64,000 bases of DNA from Bacteroidia bacterium (GTDB lineage: Bacteria; Bacteroidota; Bacteroidia; J057): NCBI GenBank assembly GCA_041391665.1, contig JAWKNO010000001.1:1736001-1800000 (forward strand), in the 5' to 3' direction. A model generated the notes under the pieces. It saw only the letters and a program-made list of their open reading frames with translations, made no database searches and had not been told where the DNA came from. Below are positions 1 through 7,784 of this stretch, in pieces. Position 1 is the stretch's first letter; every line of letters begins with the position of its first letter. The translations under genes were made by a program, and so were the position numbers.

Positions 1-312
1 TTGCAGTTCTTTGTAAATGTTTTTGAGAGAAGGGGGAGGGGCAATACCTGGCGGTACGGAGAAACTTAATCCATGGGCTTGTCCGGGTCCATGGTAGGGG
101 TCTTGTCCCAAAATCACGACTTTGACTTTTTCAAAAGGCGTTTTATTAAACGCATTGAAAATATCCTTTCCCGGGGGGAAGATGAGCTGTCCGGCGTTTT
201 TTTCAGCCAGAAGGAAGGTTTTCAGCTGTTGAAAATAGGGCTGAGCAAATTCCTCATAAAGAACCTTTTTCCAGCCTGCTTCAATTTGAACGGATTCTGC
301 GGGATGTGTCAT
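1..312 (-). CDS. ung: Uracil-DNA glycosylase, N-terminal part (cut by window edge)
   Basis: The minus strand from the ATG at 312 reads 104 codons without a stop to the window edge. It removes uracil from DNA as the first step of base-excision repair. Seen: the family-1 UDG water-activating motif GQDPYHGPGQAHGLSFSV, which contains the catalytic Asp, then PPPSLKNIYKEL, which is typical of Ung. The C-terminal half, including the HPSPLS-type motif, lies outside the window. Its start is 18 bases past the stop of the TIMP-like gene upstream on the same strand, so the two may be co-transcribed. Family assignment is secure; only the extent is unknown. Confidence 0.95.
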   Translation of the reverse strand, partial: MTHPAESVQIEAGWKKVLYEEFAQPYFQQLKTFLLAEKNAGQLIFPPGKDIFNAFNKTPFEKVKVVILGQDPYHGPGQAHGLSFSVPPGIAPPPSLKNIYKELQ

Positions 313-330
313 GGGTATCAGGAGTTGTTG

Positions 331-855
331 CTATGGTTGAGGGGGCTTATACCATTTTTTGCGAAATACAACCATCGCAATGAATAGAAAAGATAAAAGT
401 ACTGCAAAACCCAGCGTATAGGCAAGAAAGGATGTATCTGCTGTACTATTTTGGGGCGGGAAAGCATCTTGTGCGAATGGCACTTCACCAGATATATGGC
501 TGATAAGGGTATTGCCCATACAGCCATCGGTTTTGAGCCCAAATTTTTTCTTTACAAAAACGAGATATGTGCTATCCGCTTTAAAGGGGTAACCACAGTC
601 TTTTTCCCAGGGAGCATTGACGATAAGGTATTTTGCCGCAGGGCGTTTCCATGTACGGTTTACTTCAAAAGAATACTTAAGCCCTCCGGACATCCAGTTG
701 GTATTGACAAATACCACTTTACCTTCAAAAACAAGGTCTGCATCGGCAAAAGATTGAGTGATATCGGTATCTGGTTCACAGGAGCACGGTTGAGCCAAAG
801 CCTGACCTGTAAGGAGGCACAGAGAAAACAGAACCGCGAAAAGGAGTTTTTTCAT
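331..855 (-). CDS. TIMP/netrin-like secreted protein with C-terminal membrane anchor
   Basis: 174 residues. Residues 1-21 are a signal peptide, followed by a CSC motif (C24, C26), then DLVFEGKV, the first strand typical of the TIMP/netrin OB fold. Two further cysteines (C87, C112) could pair with C24 and C26 as in TIMP N-terminal domains. A hydrophobic helix at about 143-164 followed by RKKWYK would anchor it with the domain outside the cytoplasm. Animal TIMPs inhibit metalloproteases through a free N-terminal Cys. Here about two residues probably precede the first Cys, so inhibition is not established. The gene follows the S41 protease gene but a terminator hairpin lies between them. The fold call is inference from motif spacing; function unknown. 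Confidence 0.6.
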   Translation of the reverse strand: MKKLLFAVLFSLCLLTGQALAQPCSCEPDTDITQSFADADLVFEGKVVFVNTNWMSGGLKYSFEVNRTWKRPAAKYLIVNAPWEKDCGYPFKADSTYLVFVKKKFGLKTDGCMGNTLISHISGEVPFAQDAFPPQNSTADTSFLAYTLGFAVLLSFLFIAMVVFRKKWYKPPQP

Positions 856-867
856 AGCAGTAAAGCT

Positions 868-902
868 AAAAAAAATCCGGCGGCTGTAAACAGACGCCGG
901 AA
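868..902 (-). terminator. Rho-independent terminator after the S41 protease gene
   Basis: On the minus strand a 7-bp stem TCCGGCG/CGCCGGA (876-882 with 895-901), with extra inner CTG/CAG pairing, is followed by eight T residues (868-875). It lies 18 bases after the S41 stop and only about 12 bases before the start of the next gene, so it sits in that gene's leader. Confidence 0.85.
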
Positions 903-919
903 GAATCTATGTATTTCTT

Positions 920-2590
920 TTAGTTTGATCCTTTAGAAAGCAGTTTGCGGTAGGTATCTGGATTTTCCAGAACCTGGATAGCAGAATTAATATCAGAATC
1001 TTCGCCAAATGTCACCTGGATTTCACCGGGTTTGTAATAATATCGCCGGGCGATTTCCTGACGGAGGAGCATGACAATTTCTTTTTTGTGTTTCTGAAGG
1101 TCTTTGTCTTTTACCAGTGCCAGTTTGCGATCGAGTTCAGAGAGCGCTGATTTTAGCTGATCTGAATAGGATTCTTTTTCTACGGTTTCAACCAGTTTGT
1201 CCATTTGTTTTTCCGCATTGGTTTCGTAATCAAACTTTTGGGCTCGTACAAAATCGACAAACTCCCGGTAGGTTTCATCAGAGATTACAAACTCTCTGGG
1301 GGAAGGGATGGTCGGGTGGTTTTTGACAAATTGAGTAGCAAAATCAAAAATAAGGTTTTGGCTGCTGAGTTCGTTGGTAACGATATTGTTTTTTGTTACT
1401 TCTACGGCTACGTCTGGTTCGATTCCACCACCATCATAGACCGTTCTTCCATTTCGGGTTGTAAAGGAATTTTTGAGGCTGTCAGGAATTCTCGCTACGC
1501 TGCCATCTTCATTGCGTTCCGCATAATTGATTGCTTGAATACAGCGCCCGCTGGGCGTGTAATATTTGGCAGTCGTGACTTTCAGTTGGGTATTATAACT
1601 CAGGGGCCGGATATTTTGCACAAGCCCTTTCCCAAAACTTTTTTGGCCTACAATGACGCCGCGGTCAAGATCCTGAATAGATCCGGCGACAATTTCGGAT
1701 GCGCTGGCGCTTCGGCTGTTGACCAATACAGCAAGAGGAATTTCGGTATCTACAGCATGGCGCTGAGCGTTATGTACATGGCGAGTGCCATCAATCCTGC
1801 CCCGGGTTTCTACGATCAATTCTTTTTCCGGAACAAATACATTCGCAACATTTACCGCTTCGTCCAACCTGCCTCCGGGGTTTCCTCTAAGATCGAGGAT
1901 AATACCGGAAAGCTGGGGATTTTCCTTTTTTAAGGTTTTGGTTGCTTCCTGCACTTCCAGCCCTGCATCCTGAGTAAAACCAGTCAGAGATATATAACCT
2001 ATTTTATCATTGACCATACCAAAATAGGGGACATTATCGACTTTAATCCGATCCCGGGAGAGCGTTACTTCTGAGGTACTTTCTTCTCCGGGCCGCTGTA
2101 TAGTGAGGATTACTTCCGTTCCTTTTTCTCCGCGGAGGATATTGCGGACATCAGAGACATCTTTTTCGGGTGTGATGACTTCTTCGTTTATCTTTAAAAT
2201 ACGGTCGCCGGCTTTTAGCCCGGCCTTATCGGCGGGGTAGCCCTCATAGGGCTCAATTACGATGATTTGATCGTGCATTTTCCCAATTAGTGCACCTACG
2301 CCGCCGTATTGCCCGGTGCTCATAAATTTAAAATCTTCCACATCTTCTTCACTGATGTAGTTGGTATAAGGATCGAGCGAATTGAGCATCGCATCAATGC
2401 CTGTGCGCATCAGACGGGAAGGATCCGTATCATCTACATAGAAGGAATTAATTTCCCTGTAAAGCTTGCCGAAAATATCCAGATTTTTGGAGATTTCGAA
2501 GTAGTTATCCGTGATATTGGTAACAAATCCGACACTAAATGAAACGGTTATAAGTAATAAAACGGCCAGGAATTTTCTTTGCTTTATCAT
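920..2590 (-). CDS. S41 family C-terminal processing peptidase (CtpA/Prc-like)
   Basis: 556 residues. An N-terminal hydrophobic segment (about 8-24) exports or anchors it in the envelope. A PDZ domain spans about 95-175 (GVGALIG, GLKAGDRI). The S41 protease core spans about 185-385 and includes LDLRGNPGG. The Ser-Lys-Gln catalytic triad can be placed at S296 (SASASEI), K321 (FGKG) and Q325, with the Ser-to-Lys spacing usual in CtpB-type enzymes. About 150 helical residues follow at the C-terminus, as in other Bacteroidota S41 proteins. The family trims C-termini of envelope proteins or removes misfolded ones; the substrate here is unknown. It is followed by a strong terminator. Confidence 0.93.
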   Translation of the reverse strand: MIKQRKFLAVLLLITVSFSVGFVTNITDNYFEISKNLDIFGKLYREINSFYVDDTDPSRLMRTGIDAMLNSLDPYTNYISEEDVEDFKFMSTGQYGGVGALIGKMHDQIIVIEPYEGYPADKAGLKAGDRILKINEEVITPEKDVSDVRNILRGEKGTEVILTIQRPGEESTSEVTLSRDRIKVDNVPYFGMVNDKIGYISLTGFTQDAGLEVQEATKTLKKENPQLSGIILDLRGNPGGRLDEAVNVANVFVPEKELIVETRGRIDGTRHVHNAQRHAVDTEIPLAVLVNSRSASASEIVAGSIQDLDRGVIVGQKSFGKGLVQNIRPLSYNTQLKVTTAKYYTPSGRCIQAINYAERNEDGSVARIPDSLKNSFTTRNGRTVYDGGGIEPDVAVEVTKNNIVTNELSSQNLIFDFATQFVKNHPTIPSPREFVISDETYREFVDFVRAQKFDYETNAEKQMDKLVETVEKESYSDQLKSALSELDRKLALVKDKDLQKHKKEIVMLLRQEIARRYYYKPGEIQVTFGEDSDINSAIQVLENPDTYRKLLSKGSN

Positions 2591-2794
2591 ACGGATTGGT
2601 TGTTTCAGACTAAAGTTAGTTCAATTTAGCCAATAAGTGTTTTGGAAAAGGCAAAAAATACCCATGAATATGATTCATGTAATACTATTACCTGAATTGT
2701 AAAAAAAAGGTTTTCGGCTTTCCTCCAAAATAATCCGGGGGATTGAGGCTTAAGATAATGATTTGCCTTGAAATCTGAAAAGAAGAGAAAAAAA

Positions 2795-3214
2795 TTATGA
2801 ATTATTTAACTCTTTCTCAATGCGTCGGAGTGCCGTACTCATGGCATAGGCAATCCCGTCATAAGGGGCTATGCGGGCATTGTTATATTTAACAAGTATG
2901 ATAAGATTTTTGCCTTTTTGAGTAAGAGCAGGCAATAGAATATGTTTATTGAGCCGAAAAGCTTCACGCATCCTTCTTTTGAGGAGGTTTCGGTCAACAG
3001 CATGTTTGAAACTTCTTTTTGGCGCTGTAACGGCAACAGACAATGCCGCCTGGGAGAGCCCGGGAGGTACGTCAAATGCGTAAAAAAATCTGAGCACGCC
3101 AACCGAAAAACGGGAGCCGTGCTCAAACAAATATTCGAATGCGATTTTACTGCGCAGCCGTTCGTTTTTGCGAAGAAAGAAACGCCGGTTTTCCAACGAA
3201 TCTAACTGCGACAC
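2795..3214 (-). CDS. rnpA: Ribonuclease P protein component
   Basis: About 139 residues from a GTG start at 3214, one base after the rpmH stop. The reading frame stays open back to an ATG at 3331, but that would run through rpmH in another frame, so the GTG (or a TTG slightly downstream) is preferred. Seen: the RnpA signature around KHAVDRNLLKRRMREAFR, the basic RNR-type helix that contacts RNase P RNA, preceded by the FLRKNERL and FEYLFEHGSRF segments. It helps RNase P RNA remove tRNA 5' leaders. The rpmH-rnpA order is widely conserved and supports co-transcription from the promoter at 3399-3429. Confidence 0.93.
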   Translation of the reverse strand: MSQLDSLENRRFFLRKNERLRSKIAFEYLFEHGSRFSVGVLRFFYAFDVPPGLSQAALSVAVTAPKRSFKHAVDRNLLKRRMREAFRLNKHILLPALTQKGKNLIILVKYNNARIAPYDGIAYAMSTALRRIEKELNNS

Positions 3215-3215
3215 G

Positions 3216-3377
3216 TTATTTGCCTTTATGTCTGCCTTCGTCGCTAACAGTAAGCTTGTGGCGTCCTTTAGCTCTACGGGTAGCCAGAACTTTTCTGCCG
3301 CCGGCAGAAGCCATTCTTTCCCGGAAGCCATGCTTGTTTCTACGCTTCCTGTTACTTGGTTGATATGTCCGTTTCAT
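3216..3377 (-). CDS. rpmH: 50S ribosomal protein L34
   Basis: 53 residues from the ATG at 3377: MKRTYQPSNRKRRNKHGFR, then a Lys/Arg-rich tail ending in EGRHKGK. This is a full-length L34 with the invariant KRTYQPS start. It is a very basic structural protein of the large subunit. It is followed one base later by rnpA and preceded by a well-formed Bacteroidota promoter. Confidence 0.97.
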   Translation of the reverse strand: MKRTYQPSNRKRRNKHGFRERMASAGGRKVLATRRAKGRHKLTVSDEGRHKGK

Positions 3378-3398
3378 AGTTCTTAATTTTCAGGAGTG

Positions 3399-3429
3399 CA
3401 AATTTAGCAATTATAGTGATAAGGCCAAA
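3399..3429 (-). promoter_or_regulatory. Bacteroidota promoter for rpmH-rnpA
   Basis: On the minus strand TTTG (3429-3426), a 19-base spacer and TAAATTTG (3406-3399) match the Bacteroidota pattern TTTG-N19-TAnnTTTG. The -7 element ends 21 bases before the rpmH ATG. Confidence 0.75.
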
Positions 3430-3441
3430 GATTTGGTGACA

Positions 3442-5280
3442 TTATTGATAACGTTCTACAATCTTCTTGAATTCGGGCTTATCCTTATATGCATTGAAGG
3501 CAGCCGTGAAGTCCATAATGCTGGCTACTTCGGCGCCTTTTTTGAGTGCGATCTCGATATTTGAGTAGACAAGGGCTTCTTCTTCCTGGGCTGCATAGAT
3601 AGCTGCCAGCACGCCATATGGTTTGGCGGCCTCAGGTTGTAGCCTTATGCCTGTCTCTACATCCTCGATAGCTTTGGCGTATTCCCCGATATTGAGATAG
3701 AGGAGCCCCCGGTTAAAATACACATCTGCGTACTCATGATTGATTCGGGTGGCGTCATTGTAGTCAATCAGTGCATTTTCATAATCTTTTAGCCTGAATG
3801 AAAGATTTCCGCGCTCATTATAAGCAACATAATTTTCCGGATCAATCGAAAGAATATGGTTGAAATGTTCACGTGCCATATGGAAATCTTCCAGTTTTTC
3901 ATAACACTCAGCCAGGCGAAGATCGACTACTTTGTAGGCCTGGTCATCTCTGACGCGCATGAGTTCAAAAAACTTCGCGGCAGTTTCCCATTCTTCTCTT
4001 TCATAACTTTCACTTCCTCTTGCCCAATAAACCATATCTTCCACTGCGGAAACAATAAAGTCGCTTTCCTGGTCAAAGAGAAATTGCGGCATTTCCATAC
4101 TGATCTGTCCCTGATTAATCGTGTTGGGTTTGCCTGTATAGAGATAATGGAAGTTGATCAAAACGGCGTCGCGTGTGTTGATGGTATAATCGCCCCAAAG
4201 GACAAGGTTGGCATTACAGCTTCGGATAATACTTTCTGCCTTTTCTATTCCCGGCGGGCAATCTCTGAAATCGATTTTTTGGGTGCTGAAGTTATTGCCA
4301 TCCTCTTCCAGTCGCTGGATCCGTCGCCAGATGGCTTCAGTATAATAGGTATCTGAATTTTCGCAATTTTCATCTTCATAAAAGGGCAGCTGAAGAACAT
4401 TGTATGAGCCTGAGGTTTCAAACAGACAGTCTTCGGGCTGGTGAAGCAAATTTTGTATTTGCTCAGGAATCTGTAACAAAAATGTGAGTACAATGAGTAA
4501 CGAGGAGGCCAGTAAGACGGAGCCGATCCGCCTGATTCTGCGCGATCGTTTTTTCTCGTCTTTCATCGCCGGCTCTATTTCAGGTAGCAGCACGGGCAGT
4601 TTCCATTCCAGCCGGGATTGATTTTCCTGAAGTACATAAAGCCCCCAGGTGACCTGTTTTCTCGCTTCGTCTGTTTGTTTTCCTTCCCAGACCAACCGAT
4701 CCTGGTCCAGGTCATAGCTTACTTCTTTGAAGGAAAATTTATGCGCATAGCTGTCCCGGATTCTTTCTACGGCCTGACGTATACTGAGTCCACGGGCAAT
4801 ACCGGTATAAAATGCATGGGCAATGTCCTGCGCATTTCGGCGATTGTTGTCAACCTGGGTTACCATTACTGCCGGGATATCTTTGAGCAATAAGGCTTCC
4901 AGCAAAGCGGGCGTGGCACAGCCGTTGAGAAAAACGAGAGAAAGTCCGGGAAGGCGGGAAATAAGTTGAGTGAAACCTTTTGGATCCAGGGCCTCTTCTC
5001 CAAATCCACCTTCAAAGTGAAGGTATTCTCCGGAAGAAAAACCAGCCAGGTGCAAAATGTTTACCTGTGGACTGTAAGTATATTGGCGGAAGATGTCAAA
5101 AATGAATTTACCCTTTTCCGGCTCCTCAAAAATTACCTCATAGATGGTCTGTGCACTTTCCTGTGCAAAAATTTCGGTAATCATCTTGCGCTCCTGTGCA
5201 AGCAGCCGGGACTTTCTACCGTCGCGGTAGCTGTTTGCCGAAGCAAGAAGTATGACGGGTTTAGGAAGATCCGTTTTCAT
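3442..5280 (-). CDS. CHAT-domain (caspase-like) protein with transmembrane helix and TPR repeats
   Basis: 612 residues. Residues 1-200 look like a CHAT protease domain: H77 in NILHLAGFSSG and C121 in VFLNGCATPALL are placed like the His-Cys dyad of caspase/separase-like CHAT enzymes. A basic stretch (KKRSRRIRR) precedes one membrane helix at about 252-270, so the CHAT domain should be cytoplasmic and the rest periplasmic. Residues about 280-430 resemble no domain I can name. Tetratricopeptide repeats cover about 430-590. CHAT proteases are activated by partners in several bacterial conflict and signalling systems. No partner (gasdermin, STAND ATPase) is encoded next to it, so its substrate is unknown. 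It lies upstream of rpmH, which has its own promoter. An 8-bp inverted repeat sits just before the start codon. Confidence 0.75.
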   Translation of the reverse strand: MKTDLPKPVILLASANSYRDGRKSRLLAQERKMITEIFAQESAQTIYEVIFEEPEKGKFIFDIFRQYTYSPQVNILHLAGFSSGEYLHFEGGFGEEALDPKGFTQLISRLPGLSLVFLNGCATPALLEALLLKDIPAVMVTQVDNNRRNAQDIAHAFYTGIARGLSIRQAVERIRDSYAHKFSFKEVSYDLDQDRLVWEGKQTDEARKQVTWGLYVLQENQSRLEWKLPVLLPEIEPAMKDEKKRSRRIRRIGSVLLASSLLIVLTFLLQIPEQIQNLLHQPEDCLFETSGSYNVLQLPFYEDENCENSDTYYTEAIWRRIQRLEEDGNNFSTQKIDFRDCPPGIEKAESIIRSCNANLVLWGDYTINTRDAVLINFHYLYTGKPNTINQGQISMEMPQFLFDQESDFIVSAVEDMVYWARGSESYEREEWETAAKFFELMRVRDDQAYKVVDLRLAECYEKLEDFHMAREHFNHILSIDPENYVAYNERGNLSFRLKDYENALIDYNDATRINHEYADVYFNRGLLYLNIGEYAKAIEDVETGIRLQPEAAKPYGVLAAIYAAQEEEALVYSNIEIALKKGAEVASIMDFTAAFNAYKDKPEFKKIVERYQ

Positions 5281-5289
5281 AGACCGGTA

Positions 5290-5309
5290 ATCCTTAGTGT
5301 CCTAAGGAT
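5290..5309. repeat. Perfect 8-bp inverted repeat in the leader of the CHAT gene
   Basis: ATCCTTAG-TGTC-CTAAGGAT, 10-29 bases upstream of the CHAT start codon. It could be an operator half-site pair or an mRNA hairpin near the ribosome binding region. No T-tract follows, so it is not a terminator. Confidence 0.5.
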
Positions 5310-5410
5310 GAAAAAATACTCCATTCCGTGGTAAAACTAACGATTTTTTACATTTTTCCGTTGATTCTGCTGTTTTTATATTATACAAAAAACCGTGCCG
5401 AAATTGATTT

Positions 5411-6103
5411 TCAGCTCAATAATCCCTGATCTGCGAAGGAATAGTACCCTCTGGACGATACTATGATGTGATCAAGTACCTGAATATCAAATACTTTTCC
5501 TCCACTTACCAACTTCCGGGTGATCTCAATATCTGCCTGGCTGGGGGTAAGATTCCCCGATGGGTGGTTGTGAGAAAGGATGATGGCACTGGCCAGGTGA
5601 TGAATCGCTTCCCTGAATATGATTCGCGGGTCAATGATGGTAGCAGAGACCCCACCCCTGAAAATCTGTTTTTCCGCAATGATTTCGTTATTTCGGTTGA
5701 GAAACAATACGTAAAAAACTTCCTGCTTCAGGTCTGCGAGCCGTGGGGCGAGGTAGTGTGCGACCGACTCTGAATGTGTAAGCCGGGGCGCTTCAGAAAT
5801 TTTCATCAGTTTTCTGCGTCCCAGCTCAAAGGCGGTAATGATCGTGATGGCTTTGGTTTTGCCGATTCCCTTAAAACCGGTAAGCTCGGCTACGCTGGCC
5901 TGCGCCAGTTGAGGTAGTCCGCCCAGTGATTCGAGCATTTCGCGGGCCATATCAAGTGCCGATCGGTCCCGGGTGCCGGAAGCGAGCAGAATAGCAAGCA
6001 ACTCAGTGTCGGTCAGTGCTTCTATGCCTCTTTGAAGGAGCTTTTCTCTTGGGCGGTCCTCCAGTGCCCAATCTTTAATGGATGTGTGCGTATAGGTTTT
6101 CAT
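5411..6103 (-). CDS. radC: RadC family JAB/MPN metalloprotein
   Basis: 230 residues from the ATG at 6103 (MKTYTHTSIKDWA). An in-frame ATG 51 bases upstream gives an unconserved extension and is not used. N-terminal helix-hairpin-helix region (GFKGIGKTKA), then the JAB domain with the metal-binding SHNHPSG motif and a downstream Asp (PSQAD). Named for DNA repair, but the family's biochemical role is unsettled; the metal motif is intact, so a zinc-dependent peptidase-like or nucleic-acid function is possible. Downstream of rpsT on the same strand but separated by a terminator. Confidence 0.93.
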   Translation of the reverse strand: MKTYTHTSIKDWALEDRPREKLLQRGIEALTDTELLAILLASGTRDRSALDMAREMLESLGGLPQLAQASVAELTGFKGIGKTKAITIITAFELGRRKLMKISEAPRLTHSESVAHYLAPRLADLKQEVFYVLFLNRNNEIIAEKQIFRGGVSATIIDPRIIFREAIHHLASAIILSHNHPSGNLTPSQADIEITRKLVSGGKVFDIQVLDHIIVSSRGYYSFADQGLLS

Positions 6104-6164
6104 TCCGGCAATCTCGTGAAAGTGCAAAAGATTGCGATGGAAAAAAACGCGCAAAAGTAAATAA

Positions 6165-6189
6165 GAAATCCCGCCGGAGGCGGGATTTC
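6165..6189 (-). terminator. Terminator after rpsT
   Basis: 11-bp perfect stem GAAATCCCGCC/GGCGGGATTTC around a 3-base loop, followed on the minus strand by T-rich sequence. It starts about 40 bases after the rpsT stop. Confidence 0.75.
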
Positions 6190-6228
6190 CATATAATCTT
6201 ATTCTGGTAGTTTTAGACTAACTTACTG

Positions 6229-6483
6229 TTAAGCAAGCGCATTCACGTGGCGGGTGAGCTTACTTTTCATGTTAGCAGCAGTATTTTTATGGATAATGTT
6301 GGATTTAGCAACTTTATCAATCGTACTGATAACTTTTGGCAGCATTCCCAGGGCTTCTGCTTTATCAGTTGTTGTACGCAGGCGCTTAATCACGGTACGC
6401 ATCGTTGTTTTTTTGTAACGATTTCTCAATCTGCGCTTTGCATTTTGTCTGATCCTCTTTTTTGCTGACTTGTGATGTGCCAT
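6229..6483 (-). CDS. rpsT: 30S ribosomal protein S20
   Basis: 84 residues from the ATG at 6483: MAHHKSAKKRIRQNAKRR, the invariant S20 start, followed by the helical basic body. The frame is open upstream to 6540, but the conserved N-terminus and the promoter position fix the start. It binds 16S rRNA in the small subunit. Monocistronic: own promoter at 6518-6547 and terminator at 6165-6189. Confidence 0.97.
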   Translation of the reverse strand: MAHHKSAKKRIRQNAKRRLRNRYKKTTMRTVIKRLRTTTDKAEALGMLPKVISTIDKVAKSNIIHKNTAANMKSKLTRHVNALA

Positions 6484-6517
6484 ATATCTAAGTTTCCTAT
6501 ATTTCTCAATTGGTGGG

Positions 6518-6547
6518 CAAATATACAAATAGGAATCCAAAAGGCAA
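6518..6547 (-). promoter_or_regulatory. Bacteroidota promoter for rpsT
   Basis: Minus strand TTG (6547-6545), 19-base spacer, TATATTTG (6525-6518), 34 bases before the start codon. Confidence 0.7.
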
Positions 6548-6823
6548 GCGTTGTGTTCAGATTACTTATTAAAATTTTTAATAATCTTCATTTTACTTTT
6601 TGCGGAGCCTGCTTAAGGCCCCATACAAGTCTTGGTTTTTTCACCAATTTTCCTAAATTGGAAGGTATTCTGCCCTAACGTGTTCATGATCACGCTGAAA
6701 AATCGACATTTTAACACTGAATGTTATTTTTCCTGCAAAAAAGAATGTGCCTGTGTTGCACAAACTATTTGTGCCTGTTATTATTACTCCGTGTGATTTA
6801 TCTGAAAAACTTATTTGCTGGAA
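6548..6823. other. Intergenic region between divergent rpsT and ankyrin gene
   Basis: No gene of convincing length or RNA gene seen on either strand. It should hold the promoter of the ankyrin gene, but I found no clean TAnnTTTG element on the plus strand. Confidence 0.5.
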
Positions 6824-7735
6824 ATGCCGGTATTTGAAGCAGTTTTCAATCACGATTTGCAGTTTCTCAGGCGTTATCTTGAACTGGGAGGCAACCCCAA
6901 TCTCAAAAATGAGATTGGCAGTACCCTGCTTCATGAAGCTGTACAGGAGGGGGATCTGGAAATCGTAAGACATTTACTTGCTCATGGTGCTTCTGTAAAC
7001 AACCTCGATGGATATGGCAATACGCCTATGCATGTGGCTTGTATATTTGGTCACAGGAAAGTGGCGGAAGAACTGGTTTGTTTTGGTGCAGAAATCGATT
7101 CTACTTCAGAAATGCGCACCTGGACGCCCCTTATGCTGGCTATCAATGAAAGTTATACGGATATGGCTGAATGGCTTATCAGGCAGGGGGCCAACCTTAA
7201 TTATGTGGAATGCAATGATGGATGGACGCCACTATTGGTTGCTTGTGAACAGGGACTGAAGGATATGAGCATCCGTCTGATCAAACGAGGGGTGAAAATT
7301 GATGCAAAACTCACGGGGGGCGATGTGCGGGGAAGATCTGCAATTCATCTGGCGAGCTATTATGGTGAAGTTGATATTGTAAAAGAATTGCTTGGGCAGG
7401 GACAAGACATCAATCTTACGCCGGAAGGTGGTGGTCTCAGTGCTTTGCATTGGGCTGTCTACAACAATCATTCCCGTCTGTTGAAGTTTCTGCTTTGCCA
7501 AAAAGCAGAGGTGAATATTTGTGCAGGAGGGATTTATCAAAACCGCACGCCACTTCACTATGCTGTTTCCTGCGACAGACCCGAAATGGCCAGGCTTTTG
7601 CTTGAATATGATGCTGACCCGCTTCAAAAAGATGATGAAGGCCGGCACCCGGTTGATCTGGCGTTGAAAAGGTTTAAAGAAACCCGCCTTATCAGACACG
7701 AAAAAATGTTAACCTTGCTCGAGTCTTATATCTGA
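6824..7735 (+). CDS. Ankyrin repeat protein
   Basis: 303 residues from the ATG at 6824 (MPVFEAVFNHD); a TTG three codons upstream is an alternative. Almost the whole protein is built from about eight ankyrin repeats, visible as TLLHEAVQEGDLEIVRHLL, TPMHVACIFGHRKVAEEL, TPLMLAINESYTDMAEWL, SALHWAVYNNHSRLLKFL and TPLHYAVSCDRPEMARLLL. No signal peptide or membrane segment, so it is probably cytoplasmic. Ankyrin arrays bind proteins; nothing here identifies the partner. It lies 49 bases upstream of the giant protease gene on the same strand, so the two could share a transcript. Confidence 0.88.
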   Translation: MPVFEAVFNHDLQFLRRYLELGGNPNLKNEIGSTLLHEAVQEGDLEIVRHLLAHGASVNNLDGYGNTPMHVACIFGHRKVAEELVCFGAEIDSTSEMRTWTPLMLAINESYTDMAEWLIRQGANLNYVECNDGWTPLLVACEQGLKDMSIRLIKRGVKIDAKLTGGDVRGRSAIHLASYYGEVDIVKELLGQGQDINLTPEGGGLSALHWAVYNNHSRLLKFLLCQKAEVNICAGGIYQNRTPLHYAVSCDRPEMARLLLEYDADPLQKDDEGRHPVDLALKRFKETRLIRHEKMLTLLESYI

Positions 7736-7784
7736 GCCTTCGGCTTTCGTCCGAAACACACCTAACTTTCAATCTCATACCGTA

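Noticed and set aside
73..387. 104-codon plus-strand open frame at the left edge
   Set aside because: It is antisense to ung, whose motifs are unmistakable on the minus strand.
3215..3331. Longer rnpA starting at 3331
   Set aside because: That region encodes L34 (rpmH) in another frame; the added 39 residues have no RnpA character.
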